Below are positions 11,105 through 22,835 of a stretch of DNA of 64,000 bases, piece after piece. How positions within the stretch are numbered: the first letter of the stretch is position 1; each line of letters begins with the position of its first letter. The stretch is from Lota lota (taxonomy: Eukaryota > Chordata > Actinopteri > Gadiformes > Lotidae). The translations under genes and the position numbers were made by a program. Below the pieces are notes generated by a model, which did not search any database, was not told the origin of the DNA, and worked only from the letters and a program-made list of their open reading frames with translations. The stretch covers positions 48,501 through 112,500 of the forward strand of contig JACYXH010000774.1 of assembly GCA_026745465.1 (NCBI GenBank), given 5' to 3'.

Positions 11105-11462
11105 ATCAACATGATGGTCCTAGACCTACAGGAAGTGATGCAAACACACCATTAACCCCGTTAATGGTTTTTGGACAGAATTACTTGGGAGTAAGGTAAC
11201 GACATCTGGTCTCTTTTATATGAATCAGGGCATTAAGGTTTACTAAAATAGTAGCTAATGTACTGTACATCCAGCCCTACAGGAAGTTATGTAATTAGTA
11301 GGTGACCTAGGGGTCAAGGACACTTGGGAGTGAGCAAGAGACCTGGGGTTTCTTTCATATTAAAGAGGGCCGCAAGGATAAGTAAGATAATACATTTAGG
11401 GCCTATAGCCGTACAGGAAGTAACTAAAAGAGCCTCGGATAATGCTCCATCTTGTGACCTCT
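11105..11462. repeat. Degenerate three-fold repeat at the end of the inverted-repeat arm
   Basis: Three blocks begin with (CC/CG)TACAGGAAGT(G/T/A)A near 11127, 11275 and 11412. The first two continue with ACTTGGGAGT(A/G)AG, then (A/G)AC..CTGG(T/G)..TTTCAT/TTTTAT and a run ending in GGGC. Unit about 145 bp. The same triplet is inverted at 44557-44905. Confidence 0.6.
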
Positions 11463-11526
11463 CACCCAGCGGCACGCAGCGACTAAAATAGTAGCTAGTG
11501 AATAGTTTTACAGTAAAACGGCTTAC

Positions 11527-12284
11527 CATGCAGTGCAGTCAGACGCTGAGACACATCTTGTTGGTCTACCGGCTTCTCGTGTACCACTTCATGAACCAAG
11601 GGTTCGCAAACTCCAACGGGTTTTCTGGCAACTAAAGCAAAGATCTCTTGGATCGTTTCATCTGTTAGCTGATCGTATCCCCGGCTTCTGGTGGCTACCG
11701 GTGGAGGTGCTGCATCTGGTAAAACAACGGCCCCTGTTTTTCTACCGCTTACAAACCGGGGTACGGGCTGGGTAGCTAAATAAAAAGAGTCTAAGACAAA
11801 AAAGAAAAATATTAGAACAACCCTTATAGTTATAACAGGGTATAACACCAATTATCAGCTTATTAAACATAAAACATAAAACATGTTTGCTAGCTTACCG
11901 ATGCTTGTAGACGCCCCTTCATTGACTTTAAAGTTAGCCAACTCCTCAGCAGATCGTTGATTCGTCCTCACATATACCGAATCAAACAAACCTACCACAT
12001 AACAGGCCGATTAGTCCGATTAGTGACATTGTATATGCATAAATAAAAAACTAATAAGTAGCAGAATATTCAGAGATGATAGCTATATACATGCGCGGTA
12101 CTCCTCCTGATGCTTCTTAGCCACACCCGTAGCCTCTCCGTCACCTAACAATGAACAACTTTATCAAACAAATATAAGACAGTTACACAAAGTCATTGAC
12201 CTGGTATGTCTAATGATATTACTATGTTTTAGGACATACTCACAGTAGATCAGTGGCATGTTGGCAGCTTGGGATCTCGCTGTT
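11527..12284 (-). CDS. Unidentified minus-strand gene, four consecutive exons (partial)
   Basis: Reading leftward: exon 12244-12284 (41 bp), exon 12091-12144 (54 bp), exon 11899-11991 (93 bp), exon 11527-11775 (249 bp). Every border is AG/GT and the last three introns are all phase 1. The joined frame is open for about 145 residues and includes MPLIYCDGEATGVAKKHQEEY, VRTNQRSAEELANFKVNEG, TGAVVLPDAAPPPVATRSRG and GYDQLTDETIQEIFALVARK. I do not recognise the family. No membrane segment, signal peptide or known motif is visible. The 5' exon, start codon and stop were not found. To its left, 65 bp after the last donor, begins the inverted-repeat arm carrying lectin B, so the 3' end may have been lost when that block was joined here. 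Four phase-consistent introns make chance unlikely. Whether it is still expressed is unknown. Confidence 0.55.
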
Positions 12285-12497
12285 CTGTCAAAAAAAACGA
12301 GTCTTATAAAGCGTTGCCGGCCTGATCTCTTCTACACTGCATATCCTTGCGTAACGCCTTCCTATCTATAGCCCTTGTTCATTGGTTCTAAACCAGTCAT
12401 TTGGTTTCATTGTATGTAGATAACACTACCGGTGGTCTAAAAGGCAATGCACTGTGTTTTTCAGGATATAGTATCTGTCATTATAAGATAAAAGCAC

Positions 12498-12499
<2 letters not shown>

Positions 12500-12550
<51 letters not shown>
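12500..12550. repeat. (CA)n microsatellite
   Basis: An uninterrupted CA run of about 25 repeats. The flanking frame that reads PHTHTHTH is a by-product. Confidence 0.95.
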
Positions 12551-12556
<6 letters not shown>

Positions 12557-12692
12557 TTCAACCTAACCATGGCCCCCAACCCTTTCCCCCCCTTCCCTCC
12601 CTCCCATTGCATAAAGCAGATGTTCATTATATTAGACAGGAAGTGGTTCTGAACAATATGGATAAAACAGGTACTTATCCACTACTCATTTC

Positions 12693-12950
12693 GACTTGGT
12701 ACAACCCGTCTCTTACATCACTTTATTAACGTTTGTGAAGCCCGCTCACCTAGACTTGGTACAACCCGTCTCTTACATCACTTTAATAACGTGTGTGAAG
12801 CCCGCTCACCTGGACTTGGTACAACCCGTCTCTTACATCACTTTATTAACGTTTGTGAAGCCCGCTCACCTGGACTTGGTACAACCCATCTCTTATATCA
12901 CTTTAATAACGTGTGTGAAGCCCGCTCACCTGGACTTGGTACAACCCGGC
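12693..12950 (+). repeat. 60-bp minisatellite, about 4.3 copies
   Basis: The unit reads CTTGGTACAACCCGTCTCTTACATCACTTTATTAACGTTTGTGAAGCCCGCTCACCTGGA with few substitutions. Parts match the segment flanking the TG tract of the macrosatellite further right (TCTTATATCACTTTAATAACGTTTGTG and CTTGGTAC). Confidence 0.9.
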
Positions 12951-12975
12951 TCTAGGCGATGGCGCGGTAGAGTGA

Positions 12976-14816
12976 CCTCAATCACACCTCAGTACAACAT
13001 GCTAACCCTCTACCACAACCTGTCAATCACACACCAGTACAACATGCTAACCCCCACTACAACCTGTCAATCACACACCAGTACAACATGCTAACCCCCA
13101 CTACAACCTGTCAATCACACACCAGTACAACATGCTAACCCTCTACCACAACCTGTCAATCACACACCAGTACAACATGCTAACCCTCTACCACAACCTG
13201 TCAATCACACACCAGTACAACATGCTAACCCTCTACCACAACCTGTCAATCACACACCAGTACAACATGCTAACCCTCAACCACAACCTGTCAATCACAC
13301 ACCAGTACAACATGCTAACCCTCTACCACAACCTGTCAATCACACACCAGTACAACATGCTAACCCCCACTACAACCTGTCAATCACACACCAGTACAAC
13401 ATGCTAACCCTCTACCACAACCTGTCAATCACACACCAGTACAACATGCTAACCCTCTACCACAACCTGTCAATCACACACCAGTACAACATGCTAACCC
13501 TCAACCACGACCTGTCAATCACACCTCAGTACAACATGCTAACCCCCACCACGACCTGTCAATCACACACCAGTACAACATGCTAACCCTCTACCACAAC
13601 CTGTCATTCACACACCAGTACAACATGCTAACCCTCTACCACAACCTGTCAATCCCACACCAGTACAACATGCTAACCCTCTACCATGATCTGTCAATCA
13701 CACACCAGTACAACATGCTAACCCTCTACCACAACCTGTCAATCACACCAGTACAACATGCTAACCCTCTACCACAACCTGTCAATCACACACCAGTACA
13801 ACATGCTAACCCTCTACCACAACCTGTCAATCACACACCAGTACAACATGCTAACCCTATACCACGACCTGTCAATCACACACCAGTACAACATGTTAAC
13901 CCTCAACCACGACCTGTCAATCACACCTCAGTACAACATGCTAACCCCCACCACGACCTGTCAATCACACACCAGTACAACATGCTAACACTCTACCACA
14001 ACCTGTCAATCACACACCAGTACAACATGCTAACCCTCTACCACAACCTGTCAATCACACACCAGTACAACATGCTAACCCTCTACCACAACCTGTCAAT
14101 CACACACCAGTACAACATGCTAACCCCCACTACAACCTGTCAATCACACACCAGTACAACATGCTAACCCTCTACCACAACCTGTCAATCACACACCAGT
14201 ACAACATGCTAACCCTCTACCACAACCTGTCAATCACACACCAGTACAACATGCTAACCCTCAACCACGACCTGTCAATCACACCTCAGTACAACATGCT
14301 AACCCCCACCACGACCTGTCAATCACACACCAGTACAACATGCTAACCCTCTACCACAACCTGTCATTCACACACCAGTACAACATGCTAACCCTCTACC
14401 ACAACCTGTCAATCACACACCAGTACAACATGCTAACCCTATACCACGACCTGTTAATCACACACCAGTACAACATGTTAACCCTCAACCACGACCTGTC
14501 AATCACACCTCAGTACAACATGCTAACCCCCACCACGACCTGTCAATCACACACCAGTACAACATGCTAACACTCTACCACAACCTGTCAATCACACACC
14601 AGTACAACATGCTAACCCTCTACCACAACCTGTCAATCACACACCAGTACAACATGTTAACCCTCAACCACGACCTGTCAATCACACCTCACTACAACAT
14701 GCTAACCCCCACCACAACCTGTCAATCACACACCAGTACAACAGGCTAACCCTCTACCACAACCTGTAAATCACACACCAGTACAACATGCTAACCCTCT
14801 ACCACAACCTGTCAAG
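12976..14816 (+). repeat. 45-bp minisatellite, about 41 copies, with higher-order blocks
   Basis: The unit CAATCACACACCAGTACAACATGCTAACCCTCTACCACAACCTGT is 15 codons long, so long frames (MLTLYHNLSITHQYN repeated) arise in phase. Variant units (CTCAACCACGACC, ACCTCAGTAC, CCCCCACTACAACC, 44 bp) recur in the same order about 760 bp apart (for example 13401-13586 and 14161-14346). That marks duplication of multi-unit blocks. Not taken as coding: no splice sites or start context, and frame shifts at the 44-bp and 43-bp variants. Confidence 0.92.
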
Positions 14817-15477
14817 GAGGAGAGGAGGAGGAGAACGAGGTAGAGGAAGAGGTAGAGGAGGAGGATTAGGGAGAGGTAAACAAGGAGGTATCGATATAGG
14901 AGGAGAAGGAGGAGGCAAAGGTAGCCATATAGGAGGAGGAGGTAGAAATAAATTAGGTAGAGATAGAAGAGGTAGAGATAGAGGAGGAGGCAGATATGGA
15001 GGAGATGGAGGCAGAGGAGGAGGAGGAGGAGACCAGAGGCTAGATTCTGACTGATTTCTTCAAAAAGTCCAAAAAATGATTTTTGTTTTTGCAGTCTGCT
15101 GAATAATTTAACAGTAACTAAATAAGATTTTCTTCATGTTACCTTTGTGATTCTGTTCATAGATTTGATATATGATAACCAATCATTACATCCATTGTCC
15201 AGAATGACACACTCTACTGTAAGCATGTTCTTACAGTAAGAGTTTTAATCTATGTTGGCAAAACCCATAATTGTACTGATAATAAAAATGAGTTAGAATC
15301 AGGTTTACCTAGCTAATTCACTATTTATATATGATAGATTTACTGTATTCTATCATGGCAACAGTCTTTATATGTGCTGTTAAATTGCAGCTGTGGGACT
15401 ACTGCATATTTGTTTTACTTCTTTTAAAAACCTTATCTAACATCACTTTAATAACGTCTGTGTGTATGTGAATGTGA

Positions 15478-15542
<65 letters not shown>

Positions 15543-18512
15543 TGCCACCTTGCCTTGGTACCTTTCTGAATACATGCCTGTAAAGGGTAGATGCAAGATA
15601 AGAAGGAACAAACACATAAGAATGCAACCCAACAAGATGACTCATTTAAGATAAATGAAGGGAGAAAATAACCCTGCCTATCAAACCCATGATAAATGAT
15701 TACATTATAGATACTAAATGTTTGTTTGATTTCACTTACTAGTTCATATAACCTTTAATGCTATTAAATCATCAACAGTTGCAGTCATGTAGAACATTTT
15801 CCATTTGAGTTACAAAATAAAATATACCGTCCATTTGAATGAATGCTTCTGATTCATGAATGGCAATTGCATTTGTACACTTCTATGTCAACAAGTATTC
15901 ACATGACTTCCAACTGTAAAAGAGGAGGAGGTAGAGGAGGAGGTAGAGGAGCAGGAGGAGCAGGAGGAGGAGGAGGAGCAGGAGGAGAAGGTAGAGGAGG
16001 AGGTGGTAGATGAGGAAGTAGAGGAGGAGGTAGACTGATTTCTTTTTTACAACAAGCCTAAGAACAGATTTTAGTTTTTGCAGTCTGCTGAATTATTTAA
16101 CAGTAACTAATAAAGATTTTCTTTATGTTACCTTTGTGATTCTGTTCATTGATTTGATAAATGATAACCGATCATGACATCCATTGTCCAGACTAACAGT
16201 CTACTGAAAGCATTTTCTTACAATAAGAGTTTTGATCTATTTTGGCCAAACTCATAATTGTACTGGTAATAAACATGAGAAACCCTTCCAACAATGTTCA
16301 GCATGACTTGTGATGGGACCTGGGTTGTGAGTACAGCCCAAGTGGACCTCATTGACAGGACCATACTGTAAATATGCTGTTCTGTATCAAACTCAATTAC
16401 AACAACAAGTGATGACAGTTCACACACCTTGCTGTGCTGAGTTAGAAGTAGGTTTACCTAGCAAATACACTATTTATATATGATATATTTACTGTTTAGT
16501 ATCATGGCAACAGTCTTTACATTTCCTGTTAAATTGCAGCCCATTGTAGGACTACTGCCTATTTTCTTTATTTTTTTAAACTTTCTCTTATATCACTTAT
16601 AAGAGAAAACATGTTTTTGTTTTTGCAGTCTGCTGAATAATTTAACAGTAACTAATAAAGATTTTCTTCATGTTACCTTTGTGATTCTGTTCATAGATTT
16701 GATATATGATAACCAATCATTACATCCATTGTCCAGAATGACACACTCTACTGTAAGCATGTTCTTACAGTAAGAGTTTTTATCTATGTTGGCAAAACCC
16801 ATAATGTACTGATAATAAAAATGAGTTAGAATCAGGTTTACCTAGCAAATACACTATTTATGTATGATATATTTACAGTTTAGTATCATGGCAACAGTCT
16901 TTACATTTACAGTTAAATTGCAGCCCATTGTAGGACTACTGCCTATTTTTTATCTTTTTTTAAACGTTCTCTTATATCACTTTAACACTGTTTGTGTGTG
17001 TGCGTGGGTGTATGTATGTGTGTGTGTGTGTGCCATCTTGCCTAGGTACCTTTCTGAATACATGCCTGTAAAGGGTAGATACAAGATAAGAAGGATAAAA
17101 CACATAAGAATGCAACCCAACAAGATGACTCATTTAAGATAAATGAAGGGAGAAAATAACCCTGCCTATCAAACCCATGATAACTGATTACATTATAGAT
17201 ACTAAATGTTTGTTTGATTTCCCTTACTAGTTCATATAGCCTTTAATGCTATAAAATCATCAACAGTAGCAGTCATGTCGAACATTTTCCATTTGGGTGA
17301 CATAATAAAATATACCGTCCATTTGTATGAATGCTTCTGATTCATGAATAGCAATTTCATTTGTACACTTCTATGTCAACAAGTATTCACATTGACTTCC
17401 ATCTGTAAAGGATGAGGAGGTAGAGGAGGGGGCGCAGGAGGAGGTAGAGGAGGACGAGCAGGAGGAGGAAGAGGTAGAGGAGGAGGAGGAGGTAGAGGAG
17501 GAGGTGGTAGATGAGGAGGTGGTAGATGAGGAGGTAGAGGAGGAGGTAGAGGAGCAGGTAGAGGAGCAGGTAGAGAAGGAGGTAGAGGAGAAGGTAGAGG
17601 AGGAGGAGGTAGAGGAGGAGGAGGAGGTAGAGGAGGAAGAGGAGGAAGAGGAGGTAAAGGAGGAGGTAAAGGAGGAGATAGAGGAGGAGGTAGAGGAGGA
17701 GGTAGAGGATGAGGAGGTAGAGGAGGAGGAGGAGGTAGAGGAGAAGAAGGTAGAGGAGGAGGTGGTAGAGGAGGAGGTAGAGGAGCAGGTAGAGGAGGAG
17801 AAGGTAGAGAAGGAGAGGGTAGAGGAGGAGACGGTAGAGGAGGAGACGGTAGATGAGGAGGAGGAGGAGGTAGAGATGGAAGTTGAGAAAATCAGAAGTG
17901 AGATCCAGACAGATTTATTTTTTACAACAAGCCTAAGAACAGATTTTTGTTTTTGCAGTCTGCTGAATTATTTAACAGTAACTAATAAAGATTTTCTTTA
18001 TGTTACCTTTGTGATTCTGTTCATTGATTTGATAAATGATAACCGATCATGACATCCATTGTCCAGACTAACAGTCTACTGAAAGCATTTTCTTACAATA
18101 AGAGTTTTGATCTATTTTGGCAAAACTCATAATTGTACTGATAATAAACATGAGAAACCCTTCCAACAATGTTCAGCATGACTTGTGATGGGACCTGAGT
18201 TGTGAGTACAGCCCAAGTGGACCTCATTGACAGGACCATACTGTAAATATGCTGTTCTGTATCAAACTCAATTACAACAACAAGTGATGACAGTTCACAC
18301 ACCTTGCTGTGCTGTGCTGAGTTAGAATTAGGTTTACCTAGCAAATTCACTATTTATATATGATATATTTACTAATCAATATCATGGCAACAGTCTTTAT
18401 ATTTTTTGTTAAATTGCAGCCAATTGTGGGACTACTGCCTATTTTCTATCTTCTTTTAAACGTTCTCTTATATCACTTTAATAATGTTTGTGTGTGTGCG
18501 TGGGTGTATGTA

Positions 18513-18550
<38 letters not shown>

Positions 18551-21500
18551 TGCGTGCCATCTTGCCTTGGTACCTTTCTGAATACCTGCCTGTAAATGGT
18601 AGATACAAGATAAGAAGGTAAAAACACATAAGAATGCAACCCAACAAGATGACTCATTTAAGAGAAATGAAGGGAGAAAATAACCCTGCCTATCAAACCC
18701 ATGATATATGATTACATTAGAGATACTAAATGTTCATTGATTGTTTTCCCTTACTAGTTCGTATAACCTTTAATGCTATAAAATCCTTAACAGTTGCAGT
18801 CATGTAGAACATTTTCCATTTGAGTTACAAAATAAAATATACCGTCCATTTGTATGAATGCTTCTGATTCATGAATAGCAATTGCATTTGTACACTTCTA
18901 TGTCAACAAGTATTCACATTGACTTCCAACTGTAAAGGATGAGGAGGTAGAGGAGGGGGCGCAGGAGGAGGTAGAGGAGGATGAGCAGGAGGAGGAAGAG
19001 GTAGAGGAGGAGGAGGAGGTAGAGGAGGAGGTGGTAGATGAGGAGGTGGAAGATGAGGAGGTAGAGGAGGAGGTAGAGGAGCAGGTAGAGGAGCAGGTAG
19101 AGAAGGAGGTAGAGGAGAAGGTAGAGGAGGAGGAGGAGGAGGTAGAGGAGGAGGAGGAGGTAGAGGAGGAAGAGGAGGTAAAGGAGGAGGTAAAGGAGGA
19201 GATAGAGGAGGAGGTAGAGGATGAGGAGGTAGAGGAGGAGGAGGAGGTAGAGGAGAAGAAGGTAGAGGAGGAGGTGGTAGAGGAGGAGGTAGAGGAGCAG
19301 GTAGAGGAGGAGAAGGTAGAGAAGGAGAGGGTAGAGGAGGAGACGGTAGAGGAGGAGACGGTAGATGAGGAGGAGGAGGAGGTAGAGATGGAAGTTGAGA
19401 AAATCAGAAGTGAGATCCAGACAGATTTATTTTTTACAACAAGCCTAAGAACAGATTTTTGTTTTTGCAGTCTGCTGAATTATTTAACAGTAACTAATAA
19501 AGATTTTCTTTATGTTACCTTTGTGATTCTGTTCATTGATTTGATAAATGAAAACCGATCATGACATCCATTGTCCAGACTAACAGTCTACTGAAAGCAT
19601 TTTCTTACAATAAGAGTTTTGATCTATTTTGGCCAAACTCATAATTGTACTGGTAATAAACATGAGAAACCCTTCCAACAATGTTCAGCATGACTTGTGA
19701 TGGGACCTGGGTTGTGAGTACAGCCCAAGTGGACCTCATTGACAGGACCATACTGTAAATATGCTGTTCTGTATCAAACTCAATTACAACAACAAGTGAT
19801 GACAGTTCACACACCTTGCTGTGCTGTGCTGAGTTAGAATTAGGTTTACCTAGCAAATACACTATTTATATATGATATATTTACTAATTAATATCATGGC
19901 AACAGTCTTTATATTTACTGTTAAATTGCAGCCAATTGTGGGACTACTGCCTATTTTCTATCTTTTTTTAAACGTTCTCTTATATCACTTTAATAATGTT
20001 TGTGTGTGTGCGTGTGTTTGTGTGTGTGTGCGTGCCATCTTGCCTTGGTACCTTTCTGAATACCTGCCTGTAAAGGGTAGATACAAGATAAGAAGGTAAA
20101 AGCACATAAGAATGCAACCCAACAAGATTACTCATTGAAGAGAAATGAAGGGAGAAAATAACCCTGCCTATCAAACCCATGATAAATTATTACATTATAG
20201 ATACTAAATGTGGATTGATTGTTTTCCCTTACTAGTTCGTATAACCTTTAATGCTATAAAATCATCAACAGTAGCAGTCATGTTGAACATTTTCCATTTG
20301 GGTAACATAATAAACTATACCGTCCGTTTGAATGTATGCTACTGATTCATGAATGGCAATTGCATTTGTACACTTCTATGTCAACAAGTATTCACATGAG
20401 TTCCAACTGTAAAGGAGGAGGAGGTGGAGGAGGAGGAGGTAGAGGAGGAGGAGGAGGAGGAGGTAGAGGAGGAGGAGGAGGAGGTAGAGGATGAAAAGGT
20501 AAAGGAGGAGTTAGTAGATGAGGAGGTAGAGGAGGAGGAGGTAGAGGTGCAGGTAGAGAAAGAGGTAGAGAAGAAGGTAGAGGAGGAGGAGGTAGAGGAG
20601 GAGGTAGAGGAGGAGGTAGAGGAAGAGGAGGAGGAGGAGGTAGAGGAGGAGGAGGTAGAGGAGGAGGAGGTAGAGGATGAGAAGGTAAAGGAGGAGGTAG
20701 TAGATGAGGAGGTAGAGGAGGAGGAGGTAGAGGAGCAGGTAGAGAAGGAGACAGTAGAGGAGGAGCAGGTAGAAGAGGAGGTACAGATGGAAGTTGAGAA
20801 AATCAGAGACTAGATGCAGTCTGATTTCTTTTTTACAACAAGCCTAAGAACAGATTTTAGTTTTTGCAGTCTGCTGAATTATTTAACAGTAACTAATAAA
20901 GATTTTCTTTATGTTACCTTTGTGATTCTGTTCATTGATTTGATAAATGATAACTGATCATGACATCCATTGTCCAGACTAACAGTCTACTGAAAGCTTT
21001 TTCTTACAGTAAGAGTTTTGATCTATTTTGGCCAAACTCATAATTGTACTGGTAATAAACATGAGAAACCCTTCCAACAATGTTCAGCATGACTTGTGAT
21101 GGGACCTGGGTTGTGAGTACAGCCCAAGTGGACCTCATTGACAGGACCAAACTGTAAATATGCTGTTCTGTATCAAACTCAATAACAACCACAAGTGATG
21201 ACAGTTCACACACCTTGCTGTGCTGAGTTAGAAGTAGGTTTACCTAGCAAATACACTATTTATGTATTATATATTTACTGTTTAGTATCATGGCAACAGT
21301 CTTTATATTTACTGTTAAATTGAAGCCTATTGTGTGACTACTGCGTATGTTTTATTTATTTTAAAAACCTCTTATATCACTTTAATATCGTTTGTGTGTG
21401 TGTTTGTGGGTGTGGGTGTTTGTATGTATGTGTGTGTGTATGTGTGTGTGTGTGCATGCCACCTTGCCTTGGTACTTTCCTGAATACCTGCCTGTAAAGT

Positions 21501-22745
21501 GTAGATACAAGATAAGAAGGAACAAACACATAAGAATGCAACCCAACAAGATGACTCATTGAAGAGAAATGAAGGGAGAAAATAACCCTGCCTATCAAAC
21601 CCATGATAAATGATTACATTATAGATACTAAATGTTCATCGATTGTTTTCCCTTACTAGTTCGTATAACCTTTAATGCTATAAAATCATCAACAGTAGCA
21701 GTCATGTTGAACATTTTCTATTTGGGTAACATATTAAACTATACCGTCCATTTGAATGAATGCTTCTGATTCATGAATAGCAATTGCATTTGTACACTTC
21801 TATGTCAACAAGTATTCACATGACTTCCAACTGTAAAGGAGGAGGAGGTAGAGGAGGAGGAGCAGGAGGAGGAGGAGCAGGAGGAGGTAGTGGAAGAGGA
21901 GGTAAAGGAGGAGGTAGAGGAGCAGGTAGAGGAGCAGGTAGAGGAGGAGGAGGAGGAGGAAAAGGTATAGGAGGAGGAGGTAGAGGATGAGAAGGTGAAG
22001 GAGGAGGTAGTAGATGAGGAGGTAGAGGAGGAGGAGGCAGAGGAGAAGGTAGAGGAGGAGACGGTAGAGGAGGAGAAGGTAGAGGAGGAGGAGGTAGAGG
22101 AGGAGGTAGAGATGGAAGTTGAGAAAATCAGAGACTAGATGCAGTCTGATTTCTTTTTTACAACAAGCCTAAGAACAGATTTTTGTTTTTGCAGTCTGCT
22201 GAATTATTTAACAGTAACTAATAAAGATTTTCTTTATGTTACCTTTGTGATTCTGTTCATTGATTTGATAAATGAAAACCGATCATGACATCCATTGTCC
22301 AGACTAACAGTCTACTGAAAGCATTTTCTTACAATAAGAGTTTTGATCTATTTTGGCCAAACTCATAATTGTACTGGTAATAAACATGAGAAACCCTTCC
22401 AACAATGTTCAGCATGACTTGTGATGGGACCTGGGTTGTGAGTACAGCCCAAGTGGACCTCATTGACAGGACCATACTGTAAATATGCTGTTCTGTATCA
22501 AACTCAATTACAACAACAAGTGATGAAAGTTCACACACATTGCTGTGCTGAGTTAGAAGTAGGTTTACCTAGCAAATACACTATTTATGTATGATATATT
22601 TACTGTTTAGTATCATGGCAAAGGTCTTTATATTTACTGTTAAATTGCAGCCTATTGTGTGACTACTGCGTATTTTTTATTTATTTTAAAAACCTCTTAT
22701 ATCACTTTAATACCGTTTGTGTGTGTGTTTGTGTGTGTGGGTGTT

Positions 22746-22835
<90 letters not shown>

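Larger units (their letters stand above)
4824..11462. repeat. Left arm of the large inverted repeat around the NLR region
   Basis: This block, with lectin copy B and its 3' flank, matches the reverse complement of about 44557-50965. Markers include TAAACTCCCTGTTTTCCCACAAAAACATGTCGG (complement near 10895-10935, direct near 45080-45115) and, at the outer edge, TCTCGGATAATGCTCCATCT (11432-11451; its complement at 44571-44600). The arms differ by many substitutions and small indels, so the duplication is not very recent. Confidence 0.85.

Noticed and set aside
13132..14749. Frames with MLTLYHNLSITHQYN repeats; also considered as a CRISPR array
   Set aside because: 45-bp tandem units with no unique spacers, in a eukaryotic genome. 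The open frames follow from the 15-codon unit.
16218..16427. Minus-strand frame of about 70-85 codons repeated six times (MCELSSLVVVIEFDTEQ...)
   Set aside because: The repeats are recent copies of the same DNA, so conservation of the frame is no evidence of coding. No recognised domain or regulatory context.
17504..18052. Glu/Val-rich open frame of 182 codons (also 19031-19564, 20424-20813)
   Set aside because: It is the translation of GAGGTAGAGGAGGAGG purine repeat. It recurs with each macrosatellite unit, changes length freely and has no splice or start context.
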